Shown here in pieces: positions 55,423-64,000 of a stretch of 64,000 nucleotides of DNA. Numbering within the stretch: position 1 is the first letter of the stretch; each line of letters opens with the position of its first letter. Made by a program: the position numbers and the translations under genes. The DNA is from Paulinella micropora. Lineage: Eukaryota; Cercozoa; Imbricatea; Euglyphida; Paulinellidae. The notes under the pieces are model-generated. The model had not been told where the DNA came from. It ran no database searches and saw only the letters and a program-made list of their open reading frames with translations. The DNA lies in contig WBZZ01001733.1 in the NCBI GenBank assembly GCA_019918135.1, forward strand, positions 42,501 through 106,500, in the 5' to 3' direction.

Positions 55423-58400
55423 GAGAGCAGAGAACAAACTTGACTACCATGGCCAGGCTCCAGCCCGCACTTGCCCCCTTTCCTTCAATCGCTGCCTCCT
55501 CCTTTCCTTCAGAACCGGTCCACAGCATCGGCAGCTCCGCTGCCATCTGCACACACACACACACACACACACACACGCCAAGCCAGTGGAAAAGGAGGAA
55601 AGCCCAAGCGCACTTCCAGAGGGCAGGCCTGCCAACACGAAGACAACTGCAAGGCTGGAAGACCTCAAGTTCTCTGGAGATTTGTTTCAAGCGCATAGGC
55701 GCCTCTGGAGTGCCGATTACATAGGCAAGCGGGTGAGAGAGCGGCAAACAGTGCAGCCGAACCAACCGTAGTAATAGCGAAGGCTCAAAGACTGAGCCGG
55801 ATGGAGGGCTGAAGCCAGTGTACACCAACAGCGTGATAAAACTAGACAAACCAACCAAAATGACCAACGTAAACATACCATGAAAAAAGTCGTCAGTCGA
55901 AGCGGTTCATGAGCCAGGACATGGCAGGTTGGTGTGAGCAGGGTGAGTGCAGGACCGAGCAGGCACGGGCACTTCCAGTCGTGCGCCGGCGGTCCCGCGC
56001 TGCGAGGAGAAGAAGGCAACTGGCTCGTGCGGTGCCAGGTCGAGCCGCTGGGGGCCCAGCGAGCCTGCCGCGCCGGTCTCCACCGGCTGCAACGGCCGGG
56101 CCTTGCGCTGCCTCAGCTGCAGCCAACGCGTGTACTGCTTGCGAGTCCAGCCCTTGCACCAGTCGAAGCTCTCGGGGTCCGGCGGGCTCTGCGAGACAAA
56201 GACCAGCCCCGAGAAGTGCCGCGACACGGCGCCGGGCCCAGCCTCCACAGTCAAGCCAATCAAGACGCAGCCACCTGCGTCAGGCGCGCTCTTATACAAG
56301 GCGGATGAAGAAGGCGAAGGGGATGAAGAGGACGCGCTGGCTGCGACGTCCATGAAGGAGCCACCAGGAGCCTCAGCGCATTCTGGCTCGGATGGCAGCT
56401 GGTGGGCGCGCAAGGCGGAGGAGGTGGGAGACGGATGCACAGACTGCAGGTCTTGGTCCAAGGCGCCCGGGCTGGGGGGCTCCACCAACTTGAAGGTCAG
56501 GGGCTGCGTGCCGCGGACGGGAAACAACGAGGCGTCGTCCTCCTGCACAACAGCGAGCAGGTGTCATACCAACATCAGCATTCACGCACAGGCAAAGGGC
56601 AAGAGCACTCAACTTAGTCAGTAAGACCCAACAACCACAGAATTTTAAATTGTTCCATAATTTGCTGGTGTCTGTTTTTTCCCTTGCCCCGATCTTGGTT
56701 TTTTGTCCTCTGCTCTCTTTGCTCTGACCAGCAGGCAGGTCGCCCAGTCTGCCGCGCCCGATGCAGCAGCCAGCAGCCCTCGCCCCGCACCAGAGCTGCG
56801 TGAGAAGCCGCCCAGGCCGTTGGTGTTGTACCCGAACGCGCTGGCGCTGGGCCCGGCCGCGCCGAGCGTGCCCGAGGCGTAGGAGCCGCCTATGGAGCCG
56901 AACGCGCCGAAGCCCGAGAAGCCTGACGGGGACCTGTTGATTGCGTCGTCGGATTGGACCAGCTCGAACTGCAGAGACTGCGAGCCCGCCACGTGCTCCG
57001 ACAGCCAGCCGTTCTGCTGCATCGGGAAGCGCGCCAGCTCCTCCTCGATGGCTTGGCGCGTCAAGGCCAGCTCGGCGCGTTCCCGCTGTGCGCCGCGCGG
57101 GCTGAGGAAGAGCTGCGTGGCGCCGTACGCCTCGTCGTAGCGCCGCAGCCAGCTACATGCGTCCTGCGGGACCTGGCTGCTGGAGAGCGGACAGTACACG
57201 CAGCTCGGCCCGCTCGTCTTCGCCGGCTCCTCGTTGCCAGCCGCTTCCTCCACACTGCCGATGGCGTCTGCCGCCGCCTGCCCGCCCTCCTCGGGCGCGT
57301 CGTCGGACAAGCTGGGCTGTGGCGGAAAGGCAAAGGGGCGTTGGCCGAAGTTGACCTCGATCTTAGAGTTGGGGCCCATGCAGAAGATCGGGTAGATCCC
57401 AGTCTGCGGGTCCAGGCTGCAGAAGTCGGCGTGGTGGTAGAACACTGTCTTGCCATTGAAGCTGAAGGTCACCGCGGGACCGCCGCCCGTGCGCAGGTTC
57501 AGTTGCATGCCCACCACCGTGCCTGGCTGCCACGTGACGGTGGACGAGACGTGCGCGTCGAACGACATGGACTGGCAGGTCTTGTGGTTGAAAGTCGCGT
57601 TGGGAGCAGTGAGCGTCCACGTCGTGCCCGTCCTAACACAAGACAACAAGACATAGCCCCCACCCTTGCAACCAGAGAATAGAAACACACTATAACCATG
57701 CCTTTACCTGCATTATGCACAAGAATACATGTATATACCTGTATTCAATATCCATGCTTCCATATGCATAATCGCAGTCGTAAATGTGCACACGTATTTT
57801 TCTGTCGGTGTCAAACATGATGCGCGCGCGTTTGAGTAGGAAACATGCATATACATGTCAGTATGCGGAAAATTGGTACACAGGTGAGTGCGCAAGGTGG
57901 GTGCGTGTGAATGCTACTACGTGCGATGGGGTGCGTATCAACTTTGGTACGTGAGCGTTGCGTGGGCAGCGAGCGGGGGAGTAGGTGTTGAGGGACCTAT
58001 CGTTGACGAGTGGCAGCGAGGAAGCGACGAAGGAGCGCCGGCACCAGCCTAGCGCCATGTTTGCGCTGGGCAAGTGCTTCGCGCCCAGCGTCACCTCCAG
58101 GTACCACGCACCGCCCTTGACGCACACGTCCGCAATATAGGAGCGCATGTCGTACCTAGCAGCAACCCGGACGGACACCAATCAAGGCATACGCACAGAT
58201 ACACATGTAGACGAGAGGGAGAAGAGTGTGCAGAAGGCAAGATCAAGATGCTGTGGATAAACGTCACTGCGATGAGCGGCTTATTTAAAGTTATATGCAT
58301 GCAGAAGGTCAATAAATGGTTTCGGGAATGGTCGGAACATTGGTGTAGAATCTATTAGTGCGAGAGGCAAGCCAGGACATGCGATGCGGACCCGAAGCCG

Positions 58401-59518
58401 AAGCCACCGCTGGACTGTTCCTTGCCTTCCAGCACGTAGCCTTCCACCACCTTGTGCTCCAGCACGTTGATCAGCGCAGGCACGGGCGGGCCATCACGGT
58501 ACAAGAGGTACTGCTGTCGCAGCCAGCCCGTGCCGCCCGGCCGCAGGCTCTGCCCGACCTCCTCTTCGCTGGCGGGCGCGGCGGCAGTGCTGGCGGCACT
58601 GTCCGCCTTGCGCCGCACCGGCGTGACCTCCAGCTCGTCCTCGGCCACGGGCGGCAGCGGCCCGCCCTTCTCCGCGCCCTCCAGCGCGAGCACGTCTAGC
58701 TTCACCTCGTTGACCTCCTCCTGCACGCGCCGCCCTCCCACCGACATGCTCGCGCGCTGGGGGGTGTGCGCAGATGGGGAGGTGGACGAGGGCGCGGCGA
58801 CAGACAGCGCGGACGGGGAGGGAGCAGGCAAAGGTGTAACGGCGGCGGCGCGGCGCGCGGCGAGGACGAGCTCCAGCAGGGCGCAGAGGTGCGGGGCCGG
58901 CACGGCATGCTGGTTCCACTTCTGCAGCGAGCGCACGCGCAGCTCCTCGTGTGCGCGCTCCAGCTGCCGCGCAGCACGAGACACCTCCACCAAAGCGTAC
59001 TCATCCACCGCCGCCTGCGAATAAGAGAAAGGCAAAGAGATACATGCGTTCACCAATCAGCAATGGATGGCTAAGATAAACGCCCAGAGCCTGCATCGTT
59101 GGGTGCCAAGGCGACCCTGGTGATTTGTATACCGCATTTCACCGGAAATAACATCATTAGCAACAACAACAACAATAACAACAATAAGAAACATAATAAC
59201 AATAACAACAACAATAATAACAACAATAACAACAACAACAACAACAACAACAATAATAATAATAATAATGATAATAATAATAATAATAGTGCTTTTCTGT
59301 CAATGGCTGATGCAAATCTGCACATGCGCCTCCATCGTCTCACCCGTGAGGGGAGTACGAAGAATTGACGATAGGCTCTAATGACACCCCCGCAAGGGCA
59401 GTTCCAAACTTCCAGACGGACCGGTATGTTCAATGAAAATACTGGTGGCACCGACGGGAATCGAACTGGCGACAGGGCCCAGATGGTAGAACTTGACCAC
59501 TGGGCTATCACGGTGTCC

Positions 59519-59572
<54 letters not shown>

Positions 59573-62500
59573 GTGCTTCTCTGTCAATGGCTGATGCATT
59601 TCTGCACATGCGCCTCCATCGTCTCACCCGTGAGGGGAGTACGAAGAATTGACGATAAGCTCTAATGACACCCCCGCAAGGGCAGTTCCAACACTTCCAG
59701 ACGGGCCGGTATGTTCAATGAAAATATTGGTCCAGAAATAGACCGGTATGTTCAATGAAAATACTGGTGGCACCGACGGGAATCGAACTGGCGACAGGGC
59801 CCAGATGGTAGAACTTGACCACTGGGCTATCACGGTGTCCAATTAATAATAATAATAATAATAATGATAATAATAATAAGAAGAAGAAGAATAACGATAA
59901 TGGTAAATAAATGAATAAATAATAAACGAATAAATAAATAGATAACGAGAAAGAAAAACGAAGGTGCCAGAAAAAACGGCAGGGTGAGCCATGCGTGGCC
60001 AAGACGAGATGCACGGCGATAACATACATAACAAACATAACATACATGACCTGCGGCGACTGTTGTAGCCAGGACCAGGCGGCCAGCACGCGAGCCGTGA
60101 CGCGGCAGAGCTGTTGTGCTTGCTCCGCGCCGCTTGCGTGCGGGAGCAGCACCAGCAGCGCCCGAAGCAGCCGCTGACAGAAGCGCGGCGGTAGAGGAAC
60201 CTTGAGGAGCACCTCGACCAGCTGCAGCGCCGTGGCACTGTTGCCGGGGCGCGCGGGGCACGACGTGATGGAGCTGCCATCAGTGCTGGCGGGCAGCGCA
60301 GACGTCAGCGACGGTGAAGAAGATGAGGACGCTGCTGAGGATGGAGAAGTAGAGTACAAAGCAGTGACGAGGATGGTAGCGGAAACGGGCGCCTGACTAC
60401 AGGGTCGCACGGAGAAGTACACGGTGTGGCCAGCGACCTCGACGCGCTGGCTGCGCTGGGCTGCCAGCGCGCCGTAGCGCAGGCACACTGTCTGAAACCG
60501 GTCGCGCGCCCGGCACAAAGGTCCGCTCCAGAAATCAATTACCTGCCATGCGCACAGACAATCGGGACGTTACATATCCAATACATAGATGCCACGGTAT
60601 ACGGCATACGGCATACGGTTCTACAAAGCAAGAGGTCTCTGTCTCATGAAGCATACCATGACTGACGCGCTGTCTGCGTCCTTGCCTTCCAAGCCACCCA
60701 GATCGCGTTTCTCAACTGCTGCGCCGCGCCCGGCCAAGCCTGCTCTGCCAGTCGTGGCGCCGCCCGCGCGCTCCTGCGATGAGACCGCGAAGCCGCTGAA
60801 GGTGGTGGCCGGACCGGCGGACATCTCAGCGGAGCAGCTTGAACCGGCAAAAGAGGAGGCAGCGGAAGATCCAAAGAAAGGGTTGGCAGCCACGTTGGCC
60901 GCAGCGGTGGAGGCAGCAGCAGAGGCGCCGGAGGAAGAGGAAGGAGCGAAAGAGAAGCCTGACGACGAGGAGGCGTTGGCAGGAGAGGCGAAGCCAGTGA
61001 AGGGTGAAGAGGGAAAGGAAGTGGACGAGGCAGAGGACGAGGTGGCGAAAGAAGACGGGAACGGAGACTTGGTCGCAGAGAAACCTCCAAACACCATCTT
61101 ACCGCCTCGGCCGGCCGCGAAGGAAGAAGTGACTTCGTTGGCAGGGGAGCTGAGGGGCTCCGTGCTGTACTCCAGCAGGTGCGATGCCTGCTGCCGCTGC
61201 TGGCGGACAGCTTGAGCCTGGTGAGGCGAAAGAAGAGAGGCTACTGGCAAGAGGGAGGCAGGCGAGGTCAACCCTGCCATGGTGGCGGAGTCGTCGTCCA
61301 AAGCCTCCTCCTCGTTGTCCTCCAAGCTGCTACTGTCCACCAGGTTGCGGCTGTCGCGTGGCGGTGGGGAGGTGAGTACCACGCCACCGCTCCCGAACCC
61401 ACCAAAGACCACCGCACCGCTATTGCCCGTGCCGCTGGTGCCGGTCTGCGCGACATGGGCCCGTCGCCGACTGCTCACTGCTTGCAGAGAGCGGTTGCTA
61501 AAGCCGCGGAAAGAGGTGGAAGAAGCAGAGGGAGCAGCTTGCGCAGTAGCTATGGGAGACGTGATGGAGGAGAAGGCGGAGCGGAAGGAAGGGAAGTTGG
61601 AGGCAAAGCTGCCGTTGCTGCTGGTCGTCGCGAAGGCCTGAGCTGAGCCACCGGCAGACGCGGTCCCGGCAGCGGCTGGCTCTTTAGACTGGCTGCGGTC
61701 CGGTGGCTCTGGTGACGTGAAGAAAGGGCGCGGCGGGGGTGGCGACTTGACGGAAATGAGCTGCTGGACATGTCGGCTAGTTGCTGAGTCTGGCGGACCA
61801 CCTGGCTTGGCCGGCTGCAGGGAAGGGTGTGGCGTCTGAGGCGAGAATACTGCAAGATGACTGCGCTCTATCACAGCAGAAAGAATGAAGGAGAAGTATA
61901 AGCGGTTAGAGAAAATAAATTAGAAATTTTAGCAAATTTAGCGCGCGAACGCATATGCATAAGCACATAAATATGCATATGCATGTATATAATATATGCA
62001 TAAACAAAATACATATTGGAAACGGTTTTTTCTCTCCCGCTCATCCTTTCTCCCTCTCATCCTTTCCCTATTTTTTCATTCCGAATTTCTTCGCGTAATA
62101 CGCCTGCATTTCACCTGAGGTGCCCGTGTCCGTTCCGAAACGGAAACTGAGCACCAGACATGCCGCACGCGCCACGTGGAGGCGCTGCAGCGAAGAAGAG
62201 GACGCAGTGGAGGGATCCGTGACGCTGGCGTCGCTGCTGGCTGGGGCAGGTTGTGGTGCCTGCGCGGTTGCTTCGAAGTGCTCCCACTTCCTGTGCCTGC
62301 GCCGCCCCCGCATTGCGCACGCCCCACCAGCCCTTCTGGGCGCCTTTGCCCCACGTGTCGGTTTACCCTTCCCCGCACTGCTCGTCGCCTGCTTGCGGCC
62401 CGGCGCATCAGCCGCAGCAGCCGCAGCAGTCTTGCTTGTCTTGCCAGAACGCACGGGGCGACCCTATCCAAAAGCAAGTGCAATTGTCCATTTCAATTAC

Positions 62501-63949
62501 ATATATAAGGTGGGTGGGGCAATTAGGTGCAAGCTACCCGTCGGGCCGAGCTGCGCCCGGCTGGTCCGGAGGCGGCTGGGCCGGCGAGGTCCGCACCCGC
62601 CACATTGGGCGAGGGCAAGGGCGAAGGCGAGGGCCCAGGCGTGGTGGCCACGCTGCGGGCGTTGGGCGTGACCGCAAAAGACGCGCGCGGGGTGGCGCGA
62701 GTGCGACGATACCTAGAGCTCCTGACAAGCAACAACAGAAACACGCAGACGTGATGTCGTGGTGACGCGCTGTGAGCTGCGGGCCGCGGTGTGTGTGTGT
62801 GTGTGTGTGTGGTGGTGGTGGTGGGGGGGCGGCAGAGGCAACCCTTCGTTCTCTCCGGGCTCCGTGGCGGGTGTGAGCAGCAAGGACGTGGATGAGGAGG
62901 CGGCAGAGGAGGCCGGCGCGACAAGCGTGTTTCCGGAAGACGTGGCCATTGAGGCAGAAAAGCTCCAACGCGAGGAAGACGAGAAGGGAGAGGGAGAGGC
63001 CATAGCGTTGGACGAAGGGTTGCCCCAGGCAGAGGTGGCAGGCGGGGACGCGGCAGGTTTGGCCAGCGGGGCGCCACTCACCGCCGACGACTTGGAGCGC
63101 TGCTGCGGCAGCTCTGCCAGCTGCAAAAACCAAAGTGTGCCACCATGTACTGCCCCGCCCAACAGGCATGGGTCTGGAATTGCTCAAAAGAGCATTTTAC
63201 ATACAAAATAGAAAGGGAAAAAGGAAATACCTTCCACTGACCAATTTACCGACTTCGTCACAAGCAAATTATTATTCAAGAAAGGAAAATGTCGGAATGT
63301 GCATGATGAAAGCAAGGTGGGCTGTGCAGACCTGAAAGGCTAAGCGTAGCTCCCGCAAGCAAGTCCGACGCAACAGCTGCACAAACACGATCAGACAATA
63401 AGCTTAGCAGCAAATCAAGCACATAAATTCACAGCTAAAGCTGGTTACCTTGAAGAGTGGGCGGTCAGTCTCATGGATGCTGACATCGCTCCTGGCTGCT
63501 GCGCTGGCTTGCTGTGTATCTGTTTTGGCTGGGCCACCTGCTTTGTTGGAGCTCGTGCCCGGTGCAGCAGGGATTGGCTTGGTCTGTGCGGCTTTGGCAG
63601 CGTGCTCATGCCGTTGGCTGAGCTCTCGAGCGCTTCGCTCCTGACGCAGTGCCCGCAGCAGCACATTCCTAGACAGCATTATGCAGGCAGATAACGGGAA
63701 GAAAACAGTGGGCACGGACGCGCATATCTAAGATGTAATAACCAGTCCGATTGGATACTTGTCTCGCTGCATCATGACCTGAAATTCGTCTTGGCAACTG
63801 ACTGGTGTTCGAGGACATTGGTCAGGCCACGGCGCAGAGTGGGTGGCAGCAGCGCGCTGGGAAAGCGCTGCCAGGACAGCTGGACCGGCCACACCGTGAA
63901 CACGATCAGCAGAATGCGCGCCGAGAATGACTCAATCAACGACAGGTAT
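48156..63949 (-). CDS. HERC1-type HECT E3 ubiquitin ligase, 5' end outside window
   Basis: At least 21 exons on the minus strand code for a very large ubiquitin ligase. From N to C they give helical and low-complexity segments, an FG-rich stretch, an SPRY domain, a pre-HECT region and a complete HECT domain with catalytic Cys. HECT ligases take ubiquitin from an E2 onto that Cys and pass it to substrate. SPRY plus HECT, and the C-terminal pattern CFF.LPPY...AI.NC..ID.D, point to the large HERC family (HERC1-like); RCC1 repeats, if present, lie upstream of the window. Exon phases agree wherever I could fix both splice sites. Exons resolved: 63949-63779, 63668-63449, 63376-63332, 63120-?, 62721-62538, 62463-62115, 61867-60657, 60542-60051, 59014-?, 58155-57997, 57632-56729, 56542-?, 55546-55448, 55109-55010, 54886-54193, then the HECT exons. 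Confidence 0.88.
48588..48856 (+). mobile_element. tRNA-derived SINE present only in copy 2
   Basis: Full-length SINE with box A, box B and two copies of the inner 38-bp segment, followed by (TTA)n to about 48908. At the same place copy 1 (24651-24702) has only an uninterrupted TTA tract. Confidence 0.93.
48909..49085 (+). repeat. ~170-bp element between TTA tracts, copy 2
   Basis: Counterpart of 24703-24880 (AGGGAGTACATAGGCC to CAGGAGATACAC). The impure TTA/CTA tract to its right is 49086-49285. Confidence 0.6.
49286..51669 (+). repeat. Tandem array of nine tRNA-derived SINEs
   Basis: Units start at 49286, 49547, 49857, 50162, 50464, 50747, 51051, 51349 (eight heads), and the copy at 48588 nearby is a ninth of the same orientation. 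Each unit has box A TAGCCCAGTGG (TAGCCCAATGG in the first), box B AGTTCGATTCC, GGTGCCACCA or a variant, one to three copies of a 35-38-bp inner segment, a body ending AGAGAAGCAC, and (TTA)n joined directly to the next head. Period is about 260-310 bp and no unique DNA separates units. The unit at 50464 is the most diverged. All are antisense to the HECT gene. Confidence 0.93.
51670..52149 (+). repeat. ~175-bp tandem repeats beside the exon donor
   Basis: Units starting CCCTGTCGGAATAAATCATG at about 51768 and 51941, and a partial one at about 52125, share AACCAGGAGGAGTTGG, GGGTGGCTAG, CTCGATGTTG, AATTCACGCAAATA and GTGTCCTGAATGC. The partial third unit abuts the splice donor of the WGRNRLPSSE exon. 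Confidence 0.8.
52156..53761 (-). CDS. HECT gene, six exons of the HECT domain
   Basis: 53761-53482 gives SIDVGGPFRESVTNMCADL and MYTFVGQLMGMSLRTKYPL (N-lobe). 53333-53280 gives DVSDLEAVDKLCVQALDQ. 53199-53116 gives VCYAVDRDTFGDVVV. 53060-52956 gives VELRPQGSKQKVTYANRK. 52535-52371 gives VRAVRAGLADVVPLP and SWRELEELVCGNPQIDI. 52254-52156 gives VKYLFSALNSFSHEERQ and WGRNRLPSSE. All internal phases are 0. Joined to the terminal exon at 48156-48371 this is a complete HECT domain with no missing block. Confidence 0.88.
52784..52921 (+). repeat. Exact 69-bp tandem duplication in HECT intron
   Basis: Bases 52784-52852 and 52853-52921 (AAGATGTTTTCGCGTCG to CGAGCCTTCTTG) are the same by eye. They lie between the exons at 52956 and 52535, next to a CT microsatellite (52570-52655). 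Confidence 0.92.
54193..54886 (-). CDS. HECT gene, pre-HECT exon with serine microsatellite
   Basis: Begins at acceptor GTACAG with LSRFKQLRGLTLPMLQARLCLLKHFNRV, the helix before the HECT domain in large HERCs. It ends ETIFGQMFEQLHDVAA...MWNVSFLGEG at donor GTCAGC. Between them lies an acidic stretch and about 33 serines encoded by a (TTC)n tract (54597-54692). Phase at both ends (1 in, 2 out) fits without removing the serine run, so the tract is probably translated; hidden splicing around it cannot be excluded. Confidence 0.75.
55010..56542 (-). CDS. HECT gene, exons between SPRY and pre-HECT region
   Basis: 56542 to about 55970 begins EDDASLFPVRGTQPLTFKLVEPP (acceptor TTGTGCAG) and includes DPESFDWCKGWTRKQYTRWLQLRQ; its donor is unclear. 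55546-55448 encodes MAAELPMLWTGSEGK...SAGWSLAM. Its acceptor CAG follows a pure GT run, and its donor is GTAGTC. 55109-55010 encodes DEALVALAQTTCSRMGLHTPDAMDALLFNPSSH (acceptor CATAG, donor GTAGCA). Confidence 0.62.
55120..55430 (+). repeat. (TATATG)n-type microsatellite in intron
   Basis: Hexameric TATATG/TACATG repeats filling the intron between the exons at 55448 and 55109. The Met/Tyr or His/Thr ORFs here are repeat translations. Confidence 0.9.
56729..58155 (-). CDS. HECT gene, SPRY-domain exons
   Basis: 58155-57997 encodes YDMRSYIADVCVKGGAWYLEVTLGAKHLPS and GWCRRSF, and is joined at phase 2 to 57632-56729. That exon encodes GTTWTLTAPN, QSMSFDAHV, WQPGTVVGMQLNL, VTFSFNGK, IYPIFCMGPNSKIEVNFGQRPF. 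Together these are the strands of an SPRY (B30.2) domain, a protein-interaction module. The remainder of the long exon is linker with a coiled segment (RERAELALTRQAIEEELARF) and FG-type GFSGFGAFGS. Donor GTCCCT at 57996 and donor GTCAGA at 56728 are chosen to satisfy phase. Confidence 0.75.
58392..59014 (-). CDS. HECT gene, exon AAVDEYALVEV
   Basis: Begins at acceptor TTCGCAG and encodes AAVDEYALVEVSRAARQLERAH, LCALLELVLAARR, a Ser/Pro linker, and GWLRQQYLLYRDGPPVPALINVLEHKVVEGYVLEG, which leads into the SPRY domain. The donor is not certain; a GTCCGC at 58391 gives the phase required by the next exon. Confidence 0.6.
59289..59518 (-). mobile_element. tRNA-derived SINE in HECT intron
   Basis: Same family as at 7409-7638, with box A and box B intact and a two-base loss in the body (AACTTCC for AACACTTCC on the plus strand). 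Head-to-tail with the next SINE through an (AAT)n linker. Confidence 0.9.
59573..59840 (-). mobile_element. tRNA-derived SINE in HECT intron, duplicated inner segment
   Basis: As the neighbour, but with the segment of about 38 bp after the tRNA-like head (CCAGTATTTTCATTGAACAT...) present twice, as in several units of the 49286-51669 array. Confidence 0.9.
60051..60542 (-). CDS. HECT gene, exon VIDFWSG
   Basis: A 492-bp, phase 0/0 exon beginning VIDFWSGPLCRARDRFQTVCLRYG and ending AWSWLQQSPQ, with Ser-rich middle and a Leu-rich helical end (LLKVPLPPRFCQRLLRALLVLL). Acceptor ATGGCAG, donor GTCATG. No named domain. Confidence 0.68.
60657..61867 (-). CDS. HECT gene, FG-rich disordered exon
   Basis: About 400 residues of Ser/Ala/Pro/Gly-rich sequence with recurring Phe-Gly-type motifs (VVFGGFGSGG, MVFGGFSAT, GFSFAPS, NPFFGSS) and an acidic block SSSLEDNEEEALDDD. 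The acceptor is GTGATAG at 61868 (an alternative is TTGCAG at 61850, same phase); the donor is GTATGC at 60656. FG motifs of this kind are typical of nucleoporins and are unusual in a ubiquitin ligase. The continuity of phase from 62115 (phase 1) into this exon and out at phase 0 supports its inclusion. Confidence 0.65.
62115..63120 (-). CDS. HECT gene, Ala/Ser/Pro-rich exons
   Basis: The exon beginning at 63120 (acceptor TTTTTGCAG) encodes LAELPQQRSKSSA. A perfect GTGAGT donor at 63081 exists, but the phase of the next exon does not fit it, so the exon may continue through a Ser/Ala/His-rich frame to about 62850. 62721-62538 (acceptor GCTTGTCAG, donor GTAGCT) and 62463-62115 (acceptor GGATAG, donor GTGAAA) encode basic Ala/Ser/Thr-rich sequence ending RLHVARAACLVLSFRFG. 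These look like disordered linkers. Confidence 0.55.
63332..63949 (-). CDS. HECT gene, first three exons in window
   Basis: 63949-63779 encodes YLSLIESFSARILLIVFTVWPV and an LEHQ-ending helix (acceptor CTTTCTTAG, donor GTCATG). 63668-63449 encodes a charged helix NVLLRALRQERSARELSQ and an Ala/Pro/Ser/Thr linker (donor GTAACC). 63376-63332 is a 45-bp exon LLRRTCLRELRLAFQ (acceptor TGTGCAG, donor GTCTGC). Phases 2/1 and 0/0 match across the introns. Likely alpha-helical scaffold; no named domain. Confidence 0.7.
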
Positions 63950-64000
63950 CTAAGAAAGGACCAGAAACTTGTGTACCGTGCACCATGACGGACATATAAT

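Larger units (their letters stand above)
59015..60050. other. Intron with two SINEs and AAC/AAT microsatellites
   Basis: Intron between the VIDFWSG and AAVDEY exons. It contains an (AAC/AAT)n tract at 59157-59287, SINEs at 59289-59518 and 59573-59840 (both in the gene's orientation), and AAT/AAAT-rich DNA at 59841-59950. Confidence 0.75.

Noticed and set aside
55120..55430. Met/Tyr and His/Thr/Tyr ORFs as membrane or metal-binding proteins
   Set aside because: Pure translation of a TATATG microsatellite within an intron.

Overview
This is a stretch of eukaryotic nuclear DNA. The evidence is a multi-exon gene with GT-AG introns, tRNA-derived SINEs with (TTA)n tails, non-LTR and gag-type retroelement remnants, and very abundant microsatellites. 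The organism cannot be named from the sequence. The one clear cellular gene, a HERC1-type HECT ubiquitin ligase, is too diverged and too full of low-complexity insertions to look like a typical animal copy, so a protist or alga is my guess.

Layout. Bases 1-1298 are the 3' end of a non-LTR retrotransposon with a restriction-like endonuclease. From 1187 to 49431 the window is two head-to-tail copies of one 24-kb unit (1187-25213 and 25214-49431). Each unit contains, in order: the last ~110 bp of the retrotransposon; purine/pyrimidine microsatellites; two arrays of an AT-rich satellite built on the palindrome CAATATTAATATTG; a SINE; a LINE remnant with reverse-transcriptase and zinc-finger parts; a gag zinc-knuckle remnant; a sharply GC-rich island of about 10.6 kb; a second gag remnant on the other strand; AT-rich DNA; the terminal exon of the HECT gene; and a SINE. 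Only the second copy of that exon is joined to the rest of the gene, which runs on the minus strand from beyond 64000 down to 48156. The first copy is an orphan 3' exon carrying the catalytic cysteine.

The GC-rich island (10318-20930 and 34219-44830) holds mostly intronless-looking ORFs unlike anything around them: a basic histone-fold-like protein with an internal TAG, two unrecognised overlapping ORFs, an F-box-like/leucine-rich-repeat protein, a secreted mucin-like protein with BspA-type (DUF285) repeats, a GH88/GH105-like unsaturated glycosyl hydrolase with an in-frame TGA, and an unrecognised plus-strand ORF cut at the island edge. Several are visibly decaying. The island is bracketed by gag fragments and probably came from another genome (giant virus, other eukaryote or prokaryote), but its source is not shown by the sequence.

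Bases 49286-51669 are nine head-to-tail SINEs forming a satellite-like array inside the last HECT intron. Bases 52156-63949 carry at least 20 more HECT-gene exons: low-complexity and FG-rich segments, an SPRY domain, a pre-HECT segment with a coding serine microsatellite, and the HECT domain. The two 24-kb copies differ by microsatellite lengths, a 168-bp inversion, one SINE, a homopolymer frameshift and clustered substitutions. They could be a true recent tandem duplication or two haplotypes wrongly placed in series.
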